A stretch of 54,155 nucleotides of DNA from Actinomycetes bacterium (GTDB taxonomy: Bacteria > Actinomycetota > Acidimicrobiia > Acidimicrobiales > Acidimicrobiaceae): contig JAJYDM010000004.1 of NCBI GenBank assembly GCA_021777475.1, forward strand, positions 1 to 54,155, given 5' to 3'. Under the pieces are notes generated by a model. That model did not search any database, was not told the DNA's origin, and saw only the letters and a program-made list of their open reading frames with translations. The first letter of the stretch is position 1. Each line of letters begins with the position of its first letter. The translations under genes were made by a program, and so were the position numbers. Below, piece by piece: positions 36,889 to 45,749 of this stretch.

Positions 36889-38991
36889 TTAAAGATCAAG
36901 TACCATGTTCCCCAATACATCGCAACTCAACGTCTGCCCTTTCCCCACCGCAACTGAAGTATGCGGTAACTCCACTACCGCTGGCCCGGTGACACGATTG
37001 CCGAAACGGAGATAGCGCCCATCAAAAACTTCACTCGATACCTTTTCGATATCATCTGGCCACACAATTGTTCGATGACCTAACCTTGCAGCTTCATCGA
37101 TCCGACTTTCTTTTTTAATATGAAATGCCTGTTCAGGCCGACGAAGATAAGCTGTTGCACGAATTCGAACCGAAAACAATTCGACGCCTTGAGACACCCG
37201 TCCCGCACCACTTCCATAAAGTGCATCGTAAGTAGCTTTGAACTCATCGACTATTTGTCCCATTTCAGCTTGACCATATACGCCGCCTGGAAGCTTCCTC
37301 AACAAGCTATGCAACCACTGACCGCTATAGCGCATTTGGGCAAATCGCTCTAAAGAAATATCCTCTGGAGCTCGACCCATCTCGGTCAAAGCTCCGTGCG
37401 CTTCTGCTTCCAGTTTGTTTATTAAACCGTTAAGTTCTTCCAAAGGAAACGGATAACGGAACAGTTGCTCCTTCTCAAAAAACCGCACTAAATTTGAGCT
37501 CGCTGAACCATAGGCCGAAAGGGTGGATGCACCATTTCCTAGTGGTATTACTACTCCTTTGACACCAAGTTCACTGGCATAGGCAAAAGCATGTAGAGGA
37601 CCCGCGCCCCCGTAGGCAAACAACATGAAATCTCTGGGATCATAGCCACGTATAACCGTTTGCTGTCTGATAAGTTCCGCTGCTTTGGCATTGTTGATCT
37701 TCAAAATACCAGCAGCCGCCTCCTCGGCGCTAAGACCGACCTGCCGTCCTAGGTTTTCCATGGCCCTCACTGCCGCATCGCGATCAAGCGGCATTTTTCC
37801 CCCAAGGAATGTATCTGCCGAAATCAGCCCGAGCACGACGTCCGCATCAGTTACCGTTGGCTCCGTGCCGCCCCTCCGATAACACACCGGCCCCGGATTC
37901 GCGCCAGCACTTTGCGGCCCGACACGAATTGATCGGCTATACGGAGCTAAATAGGCCACACTTCCGCCACCGCAGGCGATTGATGTTGTTTGCAACTGCA
38001 GCTGCTTGTAACGATATTGACTGACAACGTTTTCATCGCTGACGAGCGGTTCGCCATCGACTATCAAGCCAACCTCAAATGAGGTTCCCCCCATATCGGT
38101 AGCAATGACGTTGGAATGACCAAGCTGATTCGCCAGAGCCGCCGATCCCATTAGTCCACCAACCGGACCCGATCCTAGGGAAGTTAGCGGAACCTCAAGT
38201 GCCGCCTTGACTGGCAAAATACCACCCGTCACTTGCATCACTAGGAGTGGATGGTTGAAACCAGCCTCTTTCAAGCGCTCAGCAGCGCCAGCAAAATAGA
38301 TAGCTGTTTTCTGGGCTACATAGCTATTAATAACAGTTGCCACGGTTCGTTCATACTCACCCATACGTGGAGCAACTTTATGAGAGCAAGAGACATAGAC
38401 ATTTGGGGCAATCCGATTGATAATCCTCATTGCTTCAAGTTCGTGGTCCGGTCTGCGAAAAGACCATAGAAATGAGACCGCAATTGCTTCGACTCCCTGA
38501 TCCTCCACCAGGCTGCGAACGGCGTCCTCAACTTCTTGCATATTTAGGGGAACCACAACCTCCCCCTCGCAATCAACCCGCTCATTAACCTCTCTTATGA
38601 GATTTTTGGGAACAAGTGGCTCAGGTTTATCAGTTGCCTGCGGATGATAGTACAGTTCAGGGTCCAAGCCGGTTATTCGTCCCGAACCTCTCATCATTAG
38701 TATTGCATCCCCATGCCCGGCAGTTGTCAAAAGACCCGTGCGGGCCCCTTTGCGCTCAACAAGCAAATTAGTTCCAACTGTGGTGCCTAGGCTAAAGCGC
38801 TCCGTTGAGGTAATCAGGTCGGACAACGTAATGCCCCATTCCTCAGCCAAGGCAGTTAGTGCGTCAAACATTCCATCTGAAAAATTTTCTGTCGTAGTCG
38901 GTGCCTTGGCGAAACGTATCTGACCATCACTATCCATAGCTACGCAATCAGTAAAGGTCCCTCCTCCATCTAGACCGATGTAGTATCCCAA
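36889..38991 (-). CDS. Hydantoinase A / acetone carboxylase beta-like subunit
   Basis: HyuA-family ATPase subunit, 700 aa, of the ASKHA-like fold. N-terminal phosphate loop GLDGGGTFTDCVAMD (about residues 6-20), FSLGTTVGTNLLVERKGA (about 66-83), central ATDMGGTSFEVGL and IACGGGSVA, and C-terminal FAYGGAGPLHAF. It would activate substrate or bicarbonate with ATP. The TTG start is preceded by a purine-rich GGGGG. A ~690-bp leader separates it from the MmgE/PrpD gene and contains a structured RNA candidate followed by a terminator-like stem, so expression may be controlled there. Confidence 0.9.
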   Translation of the reverse strand: MGYYIGLDGGGTFTDCVAMDSDGQIRFAKAPTTTENFSDGMFDALTALAEEWGITLSDLITSTERFSLGTTVGTNLLVERKGARTGLLTTAGHGDAILMMRGSGRITGLDPELYYHPQATDKPEPLVPKNLIREVNERVDCEGEVVVPLNMQEVEDAVRSLVEDQGVEAIAVSFLWSFRRPDHELEAMRIINRIAPNVYVSCSHKVAPRMGEYERTVATVINSYVAQKTAIYFAGAAERLKEAGFNHPLLVMQVTGGILPVKAALEVPLTSLGSGPVGGLMGSAALANQLGHSNVIATDMGGTSFEVGLIVDGEPLVSDENVVSQYRYKQLQLQTTSIACGGGSVAYLAPYSRSIRVGPQSAGANPGPVCYRRGGTEPTVTDADVVLGLISADTFLGGKMPLDRDAAVRAMENLGRQVGLSAEEAAAGILKINNAKAAELIRQQTVIRGYDPRDFMLFAYGGAGPLHAFAYASELGVKGVVIPLGNGASTLSAYGSASSNLVRFFEKEQLFRYPFPLEELNGLINKLEAEAHGALTEMGRAPEDISLERFAQMRYSGQWLHSLLRKLPGGVYGQAEMGQIVDEFKATYDALYGSGAGRVSQGVELFSVRIRATAYLRRPEQAFHIKKESRIDEAARLGHRTIVWPDDIEKVSSEVFDGRYLRFGNRVTGPAVVELPHTSVAVGKGQTLSCDVLGNMVLDL

Positions 38992-39268
38992 GTCTCTTCC
39001 CCCTTTTCGCCTCTTGAATTAACTCGGACTTTCCCCAGGCAGTGAATACTCATTTGAAATTTAAGCATTAGCTCGTATCCCACATTTTTTAGGCTCAGAA
39101 CGCCCTAATTTATTTCTGGATAGCCCATAAATGAGCCATCGACATCCTGCATTCCATTGAACATCTTCACAATTGTTTACCACAATTTCCCACTTTTGTA
39201 AAATTATTACGTTAAGAAGACCATTTAATGAATCATTTAATCTCAGTGGGTCGGCATGGCCGGCTCGC

Positions 39269-39295
39269 AAAAATTAATCACTTTGATCAGTGACT
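39269..39295 (-). terminator. Terminator-like stem with U-tract before hyuA
   Basis: On the minus strand, TCACT...AGTGA forms a short stem followed by TTAATTTTT. It lies just downstream of the structured candidate at 39310-39420, as an attenuator would, or it may end read-through from the GRE operon. The stem is only 5-6 bp, so the call is tentative. Confidence 0.4.
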
Positions 39296-39309
39296 GGGGA
39301 CTCGCAAGA

Positions 39310-39420
39310 TTACTCGATACGGACTCCGTCAGACTGTAATTCCGGTAAATGGATCAGGTTCAACTGCGTCCCTTCAGCCGGGGCATAAGGACACCTGGTT
39401 TACATCATCAGCCAGGAGAA
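39310..39420 (-). ncRNA. Possible TPP-like riboswitch or other structured leader RNA
   Basis: Reading the minus strand, GGTGTCCTT...GGCTGA...GGGACGCAGTTGAACCTGATCC contains pieces of the THI-box consensus: a GGTGTCC-like 5' strand, GGCTGA, and an exact TTGAACCTGATCC. GTGTCC pairs with GGACGC, and CCTGG pairs with CCAGG just before it. The final GCGxAGGGA part is poorly matched and P1 does not close well, so it may be a degenerate or different element. Position before hyuA with a terminator-like stem downstream supports a cis-regulatory role. Confidence 0.3.
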
Positions 39421-39688
39421 ATACACAATCTTGCCTCCAAGTTCGCCTGATCGTCACGAACTCGACGCTCTGGTTTAGCACATTTAACTAATAATTAGAT
39501 AACGCCCAATTAAATCATGGAGAGCTGATCTGACCCATTTGTAAGGCAAGTATGCGATTCATAAATCACAGCCGCCAACGATCCTCCAACCGGTCATACC
39601 GATTTCACTTCTTTTCAGGCTGTGCCTAGCTGTGCCGACAAAAAGACTGCCTAATTAGGTCACCCGATAAGATCCGATGCCAAACAAA

Positions 39689-41080
39689 CTAGCTCCAGGC
39701 CAGAAGATCGACCAAGGACTTTACATCACGCACATTCTCCAGCTCTGCCACAAGTTCTACCAGATCTGTGGCATTCTCTAGCGACCTAGGATTTTTTGCG
39801 TGAGCGACACAGTCAAGAAATTTTCGCTCGCAGTCGGCAAATGATAACGGCTTAGATGGCGTTCCTGTTGGCAATTCAACTTGCTCAACATAACAATCTC
39901 CATTCGTCAACGTAACTCTGACACGGGCGGGTTCAATGACATCAGTTCTGTTCAAAGTTGGATCGATCTCCACGTGAATTTTTGCCGCAACATCCAAAAT
40001 ATCTTGGCTTCGAATAGCGGCTTCCGTGAAGTCATCTATTACTGCTCGCTTGCGGGCGACCGCGGTTGCCACGCCCCATGGCACGCTGAACTGACTATCA
40101 ACAAAGTTTCGTGGCCGTGCTTTCACTTCTGGTGGAGATGCAAGCAAGCCAAATGTCCCCTCGCCACAACCAACAAGGATGCTCTCAATGTCTTTCACCA
40201 GGAAATCATGCTTATTTACGATTGCCAAAGCAGCATCGACAAAAGGATGTACCCCCCGACAGCACGGATACGGCTTAATCGAAACATTTACCCCTTCAAA
40301 TCTTTTGCCCAACTCTCCGACTAAGGCATTTCGAGAGTAACTTCCCTGGTGATACACGTTATAAATGCCATGTTTTCCCTCTAAACAATTTCTTGCACCC
40401 GTTATACCTTTTTTAGCCATTAGGGCAGCCGTTATTCCGCCTTTGACGGCCATGCCAGGACCCATTCTTTTGGTCAGGGCCCCATCCTGTACACATTGCC
40501 CGTTACCTGCAGACTGATGGTAACCAATTCCAATTGCGTCAACCATCTGATCTTCATCCAGCCCCAAGATCCTGCCCGAAACAGCAGCAGCAGTCATGTA
40601 ACCGTACAAACTCGTTAGATGCCAGCCAAAGCCATGGATATTTTGACCAGGCCTCGTTGCTAACCCGAGGCGACAAATTAGGTCAGTGCCCAAAGCGATA
40701 GCCGTTATAAACTCTTCACCGCTAAGGCTCCCTTTGTACTCAGCCATAGCCAAGGCCGTAGGAACTGTAATCACCCCAGGGTGCATAACGGCAGTCTCAT
40801 GCACATCGTCATAATCAAGACTGTGCCCCATCGTCGCATTCAACTGCGCCGCAATTGGTGCCGGCAATTTATAACCCCAGTAAATAACCGTACTTTGAGG
40901 TGCCCCTCCCCATTCCAGTGCCAGGTCTGTCATTTCCTTTACGCCTGCCTCTGAAGATCCTCCCACGGCCACACCAAAAAAGTCCAAGACTTGTTTTTTC
41001 GTTGCACTCACAACATCAGGAGGAAGGTCTTCGAACTTCAAAGTCGCGAAGTTCCTAGCAAATAGGTATGTAGCATCCAA
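39689..41080 (-). CDS. MmgE/PrpD family protein
   Basis: Family includes 2-methylcitrate dehydratase, cis-aconitate decarboxylase and iminodisuccinate epimerase, all acting on di- or tricarboxylates. The 463-residue protein has the family core (KKQVLDFFGVAVGG, about residues 28-41; GHSLDYDDVHETAVMHPG, about 85-102; KPYPCCRGVHPFVDAAL, about 270-286). TTG start with GGGG 8 nt before. It follows mutL by about 320 bp and likely belongs to the GRE-mutase operon. A dehydratase, isomerase or decarboxylase step on the branched acid made by the mutase would fit (inference). Confidence 0.88.
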   Translation of the reverse strand: MDATYLFARNFATLKFEDLPPDVVSATKKQVLDFFGVAVGGSSEAGVKEMTDLALEWGGAPQSTVIYWGYKLPAPIAAQLNATMGHSLDYDDVHETAVMHPGVITVPTALAMAEYKGSLSGEEFITAIALGTDLICRLGLATRPGQNIHGFGWHLTSLYGYMTAAAVSGRILGLDEDQMVDAIGIGYHQSAGNGQCVQDGALTKRMGPGMAVKGGITAALMAKKGITGARNCLEGKHGIYNVYHQGSYSRNALVGELGKRFEGVNVSIKPYPCCRGVHPFVDAALAIVNKHDFLVKDIESILVGCGEGTFGLLASPPEVKARPRNFVDSQFSVPWGVATAVARKRAVIDDFTEAAIRSQDILDVAAKIHVEIDPTLNRTDVIEPARVRVTLTNGDCYVEQVELPTGTPSKPLSFADCERKFLDCVAHAKNPRSLENATDLVELVAELENVRDVKSLVDLLAWS

Positions 41081-41403
41081 AACAAAATCCCCAATCCAAA
41101 TTATCAGTTCATCAAACTTGGACGCCGGTTGAGAATAGCCGACACCCTCGATCCTTTTTAAAACATAAATTGACTTTTTTAGCCACTCAACGGAAAGTCA
41201 GGGCTCTAACCAAAAACTGCAAAACGCATATCGAAAATCGATTACCTTGACTTACCCTTAATACTGAAGTCCTTTGAAATCACAAATGAACGCCCAAATA
41301 GGACGAGCGTGCCCGGAAAACTAAACGTCACTTGATCGACGAGCAAATAAGCGACCAAGCTCTACTTCACATGCCCACACAACACTTTTTTGAAAGTCAC
41401 CCC
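41081..41403. other. Gap between mutL and MmgE/PrpD gene
   Basis: About 320 bp with no coding region. No terminator hairpin was seen, so read-through from mutL is possible. A weak palindrome ATCGA-N3-TCGAT was noted and not pursued. Confidence 0.4.
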
Positions 41404-42774
41404 TTACAGCTTGACGACATATTTTTTGATAAGGTTCATTGCCTTAATTGGATCGCTCTGGGCCAGTAATCCCAGCGCAAACATTATGTAATTTTTGTCG
41501 ATCATTAGTTCGGCGGTTTTTGGTTTTAGCAAACCTGGCGAACCATCTTGACTTAGCGCTCCCGCCAAGACCAACCGTGGCTCACGGGAAAACACAATAG
41601 GTCCACCAGAGCCGACAACCCATTTCACGTTCCCAAGGTCTTTACCTCTCTGCGCATACATCTCCCCATTTGGAAAAACACGTGCCTCGATTCTCCCGAC
41701 ATGTCGCTCCACCGCCGTCTTTACTGCCAAATGTGACAACCAAATGTGGATTTGCTGCTGTTTTTCCCCAACAGGGACTCTACCGATTTCAGAACTGCTC
41801 GAGGCAAATTCTCCGAAGTTTGCCGTTGCGCTTGTCGACTTTGAAATCTCTTGTAACGTCGCCAGGTTGTATACCAATCCAAGATCCCCTTCTACGGTCC
41901 GCTTGGCATATGGCTCCGGTAATCCGACTTGGTTCACTCCAGTTCTGGTAGGAAGTCCATCAGCAACGGAATATACGTCTGTCGTTGCCCCTCCAACATC
42001 AACAAGTATTAACTCCCCAAATCCTTCAGTTCCCGACACTCCGTCAGCCATCAGTTTTGCCGCCGCCAGCACGGCTGAGGGAGTTGGCATGATCACATCG
42101 CGAATTTTCGATTTAACCTTTGCTATTCCTTTTGCATCAGTAATGTGTCGAAGGAAGATTTCCCTGATTGTACGATTAGACGATTCAATATCAAGGACAC
42201 CAATTTCCGGCATAACATTTTTCGCAAAAATCAGGTTTTTCGCCGTACCGGCAAAAATGTCCCTAATTGCGTCATAGGCGGATTTATTACCGGCTATCAC
42301 AATATTCTTTACACGGGGTCCGGTTGCAGCAAGTGCTTTTGCATTATGGCAAATAACCTTTTTGTTCCCGCCATCCGTCCCTCCGGTTAGCAAAACAATA
42401 TCTGGTCTTATCTCCTCTATCTCCGCGATTTCCCTGTCAGATAGCTCAAACGAATACACTCCAACAATTTTTGCCCCTGCCCCCAATGCGGCAATGCGCG
42501 CAGCTTCGGTCGTGAATTCGCTCACCAATCCCACACAAATAACCCTCAGCCCACCCGCGGCACTGCTGCACGCAACGGCTTGTTCCCGCTCAGCATTGCC
42601 AATACCAATGTCCTCGGCTAACAATGAAAAGGCCTGGTCTAGCCCGATGGTAATGTCCGAATCCACTGTCGACGGCACCTGAACCCCTGCAATCAACTCC
42701 TCAGCATCAAGGTCGAAAGCAACCATTTTTGTGAATGTGCTACCAAAATCAATAAAAATTCCAGTATTCCCCAT
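41404..42774 (-). CDS. MutL/GlmL-type B12-mutase reactivating chaperone
   Basis: ASKHA ATPase family (MutL/GlmL) encoded with glutamate mutase subunits and thought to exchange damaged cobalamin. The N-terminal phosphate loop FIDFGSTFTKMVAFD covers about residues 7-21, then LLTGGTDGGNK (about 128-138), DVGGATTDVYSV (about 249-260) and C-terminal GSGGPIVFS. At 456 aa its length is normal. Its presence beside the E and S subunits strongly supports a functional AdoCbl-dependent mutase, even though glm genes are more usually ordered S-L-E. It lies downstream of the GRE gene, separated by 155 bp containing a hairpin. Confidence 0.9.
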   Translation of the reverse strand: MGNTGIFIDFGSTFTKMVAFDLDAEELIAGVQVPSTVDSDITIGLDQAFSLLAEDIGIGNAEREQAVACSSAAGGLRVICVGLVSEFTTEAARIAALGAGAKIVGVYSFELSDREIAEIEEIRPDIVLLTGGTDGGNKKVICHNAKALAATGPRVKNIVIAGNKSAYDAIRDIFAGTAKNLIFAKNVMPEIGVLDIESSNRTIREIFLRHITDAKGIAKVKSKIRDVIMPTPSAVLAAAKLMADGVSGTEGFGELILVDVGGATTDVYSVADGLPTRTGVNQVGLPEPYAKRTVEGDLGLVYNLATLQEISKSTSATANFGEFASSSSEIGRVPVGEKQQQIHIWLSHLAVKTAVERHVGRIEARVFPNGEMYAQRGKDLGNVKWVVGSGGPIVFSREPRLVLAGALSQDGSPGLLKPKTAELMIDKNYIMFALGLLAQSDPIKAMNLIKKYVVKL

Positions 42775-42882
42775 AGGTCATCCATGTGCAGTTCCAACAT
42801 TGCTAGTCAAAGTCGACTCAAACTTCTTCCCCTCCTCGACTTTCCTACTTCCGAGGTGGTTCATTCCCGAATTTGCACCTGT

Positions 42883-42915
42883 CAATGAGGCCGTCGTCAT
42901 ATGGCGGCCTCATTG
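42883..42915 (-). repeat. 11-bp hairpin between the GRE gene and mutL
   Basis: CAATGAGGCCG (42883-42893) pairs perfectly with CGGCCTCATTG (42905-42915) with an 11-nt loop, starting 15 bp past the GRE stop. No T-tract follows, so it is more likely a partial terminator or an mRNA-stabilising element that sets GRE above mutL levels. Confidence 0.65.
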
Positions 42916-42929
42916 AGCTGTAAACGAAT

Positions 42930-45461
42930 TCAGTACACTTCGTGTAGGGTACGAGCAATGATTTCATCCTGCAGTTCCGGTGGCAGATCTACAAAATATG
43001 CGCTATAGCCGCCCACTCTGACAAGGACATTTTTATATTGCTCTGGATTTTCCTTTGCCTTCAATAGTTCATCTGAGTCATGAATATTAAATTGAATATG
43101 CCAACCACCCCGGGCAAAAAATATCTTCACTAACGCCGCCAAGTTCTCCAACTTTGCCGTGGAAGTCAGCATCGCTTTTGGAAACTTCATATTATGTGTA
43201 ATACCTACTGTCTCCCATGCGTGTGGTGCCTTAGTGGCTGAATTGATGAGCGCTGTTGGGCCTTCCACATCCATCCCCGGCATAGCAGAGGTTCCAGCAT
43301 CATTTAGCGGAGTTCCGGCCTTGCGTCCGTTAGGCAAGGCGCCAACCGAAGCACCTTGCGTGACGTGCCCAGCTGCCGCTCCTTTAAATAACATCGGCTT
43401 TTCCCCAGTAAAAGGATCTGGCCGACCGGTAAGAATCATTTGTGTCGTCAATGAAACACGATTGAAGATCTCATCCACAAAATCATCATCATTGCCATAT
43501 TTTGGTGCGTTCAAGCACATCTGGCGTATATCGTCGTGACCTTCCCAGTTGGCTGCCATAGCATCCAGCAACTCTGCCATTGTGAACTTGTTCGAGCGAA
43601 ACACCAGGTGCTCTATGGCCGCCAAATCATCTGCTACGTCAGTAATTCCCCTGTCGCCGATCCAGGATGCACGACATACCGGGTATCGTGCTCCACCTTC
43701 CCTCGACGTCAAACCCGCTGGTATGCAGTCCTCGTAAAGCATGGCCGCTCTAAGTCCACTCATGGGACTATTCATGTTCTCGCTACTCCACCAGATAAAA
43801 TAATGCTTCCGCAGAATTTCAGCAAAATAATCTTCTTGCTGAAAGAACGCCTCGTAAAATTGTTCCAAAGACGTAAATTGAGTCACATCACCTGTTTGGA
43901 GACCTAACTGTTTTTTCGTTCTCGGGTCAAAACCGTTATAAAGAGTCAACTCAAAAATCTTTGCTTGGTTGATACTGAACATCCCAGCCATGTGCTCACC
44001 GCACTCAAGGTGATAACCAAGACAGCCACTAGCTAACCAGTTTGTCGCATCTTCAGGTTTGACACCTCTAGCCAAATACCTATCCGTTCCCAACTTGTCA
44101 TTGAGAAATGCAGGATTCCCCCCACCAAAATCTCGGTTACACTCCAGTGCATGCAACATAAAATCTTCATCCATGCCTTCGTGCCACCGAATGTAAACAG
44201 CTGGTTCAGATAGCTTTATCTGCCTCATGACTTCAAGCACCAGCCACGACAGTTCATTGGTTAAATCCCTACCATTTTCATCGATACCGCATAGAGTGAC
44301 GTCAGGAAGTAGTGTTCCGGGGGCTGCGCGGTGCTCACGCTTGATAGTCACTAGGTTTTCCGTCTCGCGGATCTTTAACCAAAAAGCTCCCAGCAACTCG
44401 CCAGCTTCCTGCCTTGTTAGCCGACCCTGAGCGAGATCCTCTTCGTAAAATGGATACAAAATCTGGTCAATCCGACCAATCCCAACTTCCGGACGCTCGG
44501 AACTCTCCTTCCAGCAAGCTAGATGAAGGAAACGTAGGGACTGAACCGCCTCCCAATAATTACGCGGCCTATTTCCCGGAACCCAATCGCAAACCTCGGC
44601 AATTTTTTCCAGCTCCTGCTTTCGCACTGGATTTCTTTCCTTCAAAGCCAAGTCTCTAGCTAAATCGGCATATCTGTGCGCGTATGCAATTATCGCCTCA
44701 CAAGACACAATGGTGGCCTTCAGCAAATAATATTTGCGCAACGCAGCCGCAGACGCACCTGGTAAGCACGCTCCTTGATCTACCATTTTATCGATTTCTG
44801 CTTTAGCCAAATTAATGACATGGTTAAGGCCATTGTGTATTACAGGCATGGTTGGCTGTGCGATACCCCCTCCAAAAGCACCCCAGCCTTGGAACAGACC
44901 TCGATCAGGATCGACCCTAACGGCACGACCTTCGAAAACCATGCCTCGATCGAACATCAAATCGAAATGCCCCTCACCAAGTTCCTCTTTCAACGCCTCA
45001 TTGACATAATTAACAGTCGGCATATGTTGAACCCAATATTCGGCATCCTCGATTAAGAGCTTGAGATCTTCCGGGTCAATATAGGTCGCCGAAATATCAC
45101 TGAGTTTCCGGTCGAAACGTCCCGTCTTAGCCATTTCGAGCACTTCACGCGGCTTCATGGCAACCAGAACGTTATTCCCCCTCGTAAATTTTGTTAGCGA
45201 ACCTACGATTAGCTCGTCATCTCGAAGTAAAATCGGGCATTCTTCCAGCCGCTTTGCAAAAGCCTTTGCCCATCTAAGATCCACAGGCAAACCATCAGTT
45301 TCTTTCCAGGATTTCGTGAACAATAAAGTATCGTCAACGTATACGACCGGGTCCGCGTCCTCCCACTCTCGCTTCAGCTTCTTCAACCTCTCGGTCATTA
45401 CGACTACACTTTTGATTTCCTTGGCATTTGCCTTGGATAGCATTGAATCGGTTATTGTCAT
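42930..45461 (-). CDS. Glycyl radical enzyme of unknown substrate
   Basis: PFL-like glycyl radical enzyme, 843 aa. The radical glycine is Gly818 in VRVGGYSAYF, 26 residues from the C-terminus. The thiyl Cys is probably Cys480 in ASGCLGYHLECGE. Known dehydratase, lyase and decarboxylase GREs carry Cys-x-Glu (CVE); here the +2 residue is Gly, so the chemistry may differ. FGGGNPAFLND and LPNGRKAGTPLNDAG fit the diol dehydratase/choline lyase side of the family. Pyruvate formate-lyase (CC) and benzylsuccinate synthase (CMS) are not matched. ATG start with AAAGGAGG 8-9 nt upstream. Oxygen would cleave the active form at Gly818. Confidence 0.92.
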   Translation of the reverse strand: MTITDSMLSKANAKEIKSVVVMTERLKKLKREWEDADPVVYVDDTLLFTKSWKETDGLPVDLRWAKAFAKRLEECPILLRDDELIVGSLTKFTRGNNVLVAMKPREVLEMAKTGRFDRKLSDISATYIDPEDLKLLIEDAEYWVQHMPTVNYVNEALKEELGEGHFDLMFDRGMVFEGRAVRVDPDRGLFQGWGAFGGGIAQPTMPVIHNGLNHVINLAKAEIDKMVDQGACLPGASAAALRKYYLLKATIVSCEAIIAYAHRYADLARDLALKERNPVRKQELEKIAEVCDWVPGNRPRNYWEAVQSLRFLHLACWKESSERPEVGIGRIDQILYPFYEEDLAQGRLTRQEAGELLGAFWLKIRETENLVTIKREHRAAPGTLLPDVTLCGIDENGRDLTNELSWLVLEVMRQIKLSEPAVYIRWHEGMDEDFMLHALECNRDFGGGNPAFLNDKLGTDRYLARGVKPEDATNWLASGCLGYHLECGEHMAGMFSINQAKIFELTLYNGFDPRTKKQLGLQTGDVTQFTSLEQFYEAFFQQEDYFAEILRKHYFIWWSSENMNSPMSGLRAAMLYEDCIPAGLTSREGGARYPVCRASWIGDRGITDVADDLAAIEHLVFRSNKFTMAELLDAMAANWEGHDDIRQMCLNAPKYGNDDDFVDEIFNRVSLTTQMILTGRPDPFTGEKPMLFKGAAAGHVTQGASVGALPNGRKAGTPLNDAGTSAMPGMDVEGPTALINSATKAPHAWETVGITHNMKFPKAMLTSTAKLENLAALVKIFFARGGWHIQFNIHDSDELLKAKENPEQYKNVLVRVGGYSAYFVDLPPELQDEIIARTLHEVY

Positions 45462-45542
45462 TTCCGACCCCTCCTTTTTGAAAACCTTGATTTAATTCGC
45501 CAAATTAATAACCCAAAACTTGCCGCTCATTCGCAGCAATTG

Positions 45543-45749
45543 TTACCGAAGTATTTTTCCGCTAGCTACTTGTCCGATCTTTGCCTTTCCTGTCGACAAA
45601 CAACGACTTGTCATGACATCACAGCATTGATGCAACTCCACGGCCTCGATTTGTCTGCTTGATGAATGTTCCGCAATTGCCCACCTGCATGCCGCATTCT
45701 CAGAGTCATTGTTCTTCGTCATTTCGATGAACAGCACATCTGCCGTCAA
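45543..45749 (-). CDS. Possible small Cys-containing protein between mutS and GRE genes
   Basis: A 68-codon frame whose TTG start overlaps the mutS stop (TTGA), so translation could be coupled. It contains Cys21, Cys42, Cys43 and Cys50 but no family I recognise. Several GREs (4-hydroxyphenylacetate decarboxylase, benzylsuccinate synthase) have small Cys-rich subunits encoded next to the catalytic subunit, which makes the position suggestive. The rest may be random: there is no good ribosome binding site and the C-terminus is basic and low in structure. Confidence 0.35.
   Translation of the reverse strand: MTADVLFIEMTKNNDSENAACRWAIAEHSSSRQIEAVELHQCCDVMTSRCLSTGKAKIGQVASGKILR

Larger units (their letters stand above)
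39001..39688. other. Long leader between MmgE/PrpD gene and hyuA
   Basis: About 690 bp without a supported gene. It contains a structured-element candidate (about 39310-39420, minus strand) and a terminator-like stem (about 39269-39295). A half copy of the island palindrome (TTCACTG on the minus strand, about 39041-39047) lies shortly before hyuA. Confidence 0.5.

Noticed and set aside
39330-39425. Cobalamin riboswitch on the plus strand (ACTGTAA...GCCAGGAGA)
   Set aside because: Two fragments resemble the B12 box and are suitably spaced, but the GGGAAnnnGGTG and GCCACTG cores are absent and no plus-strand gene follows.
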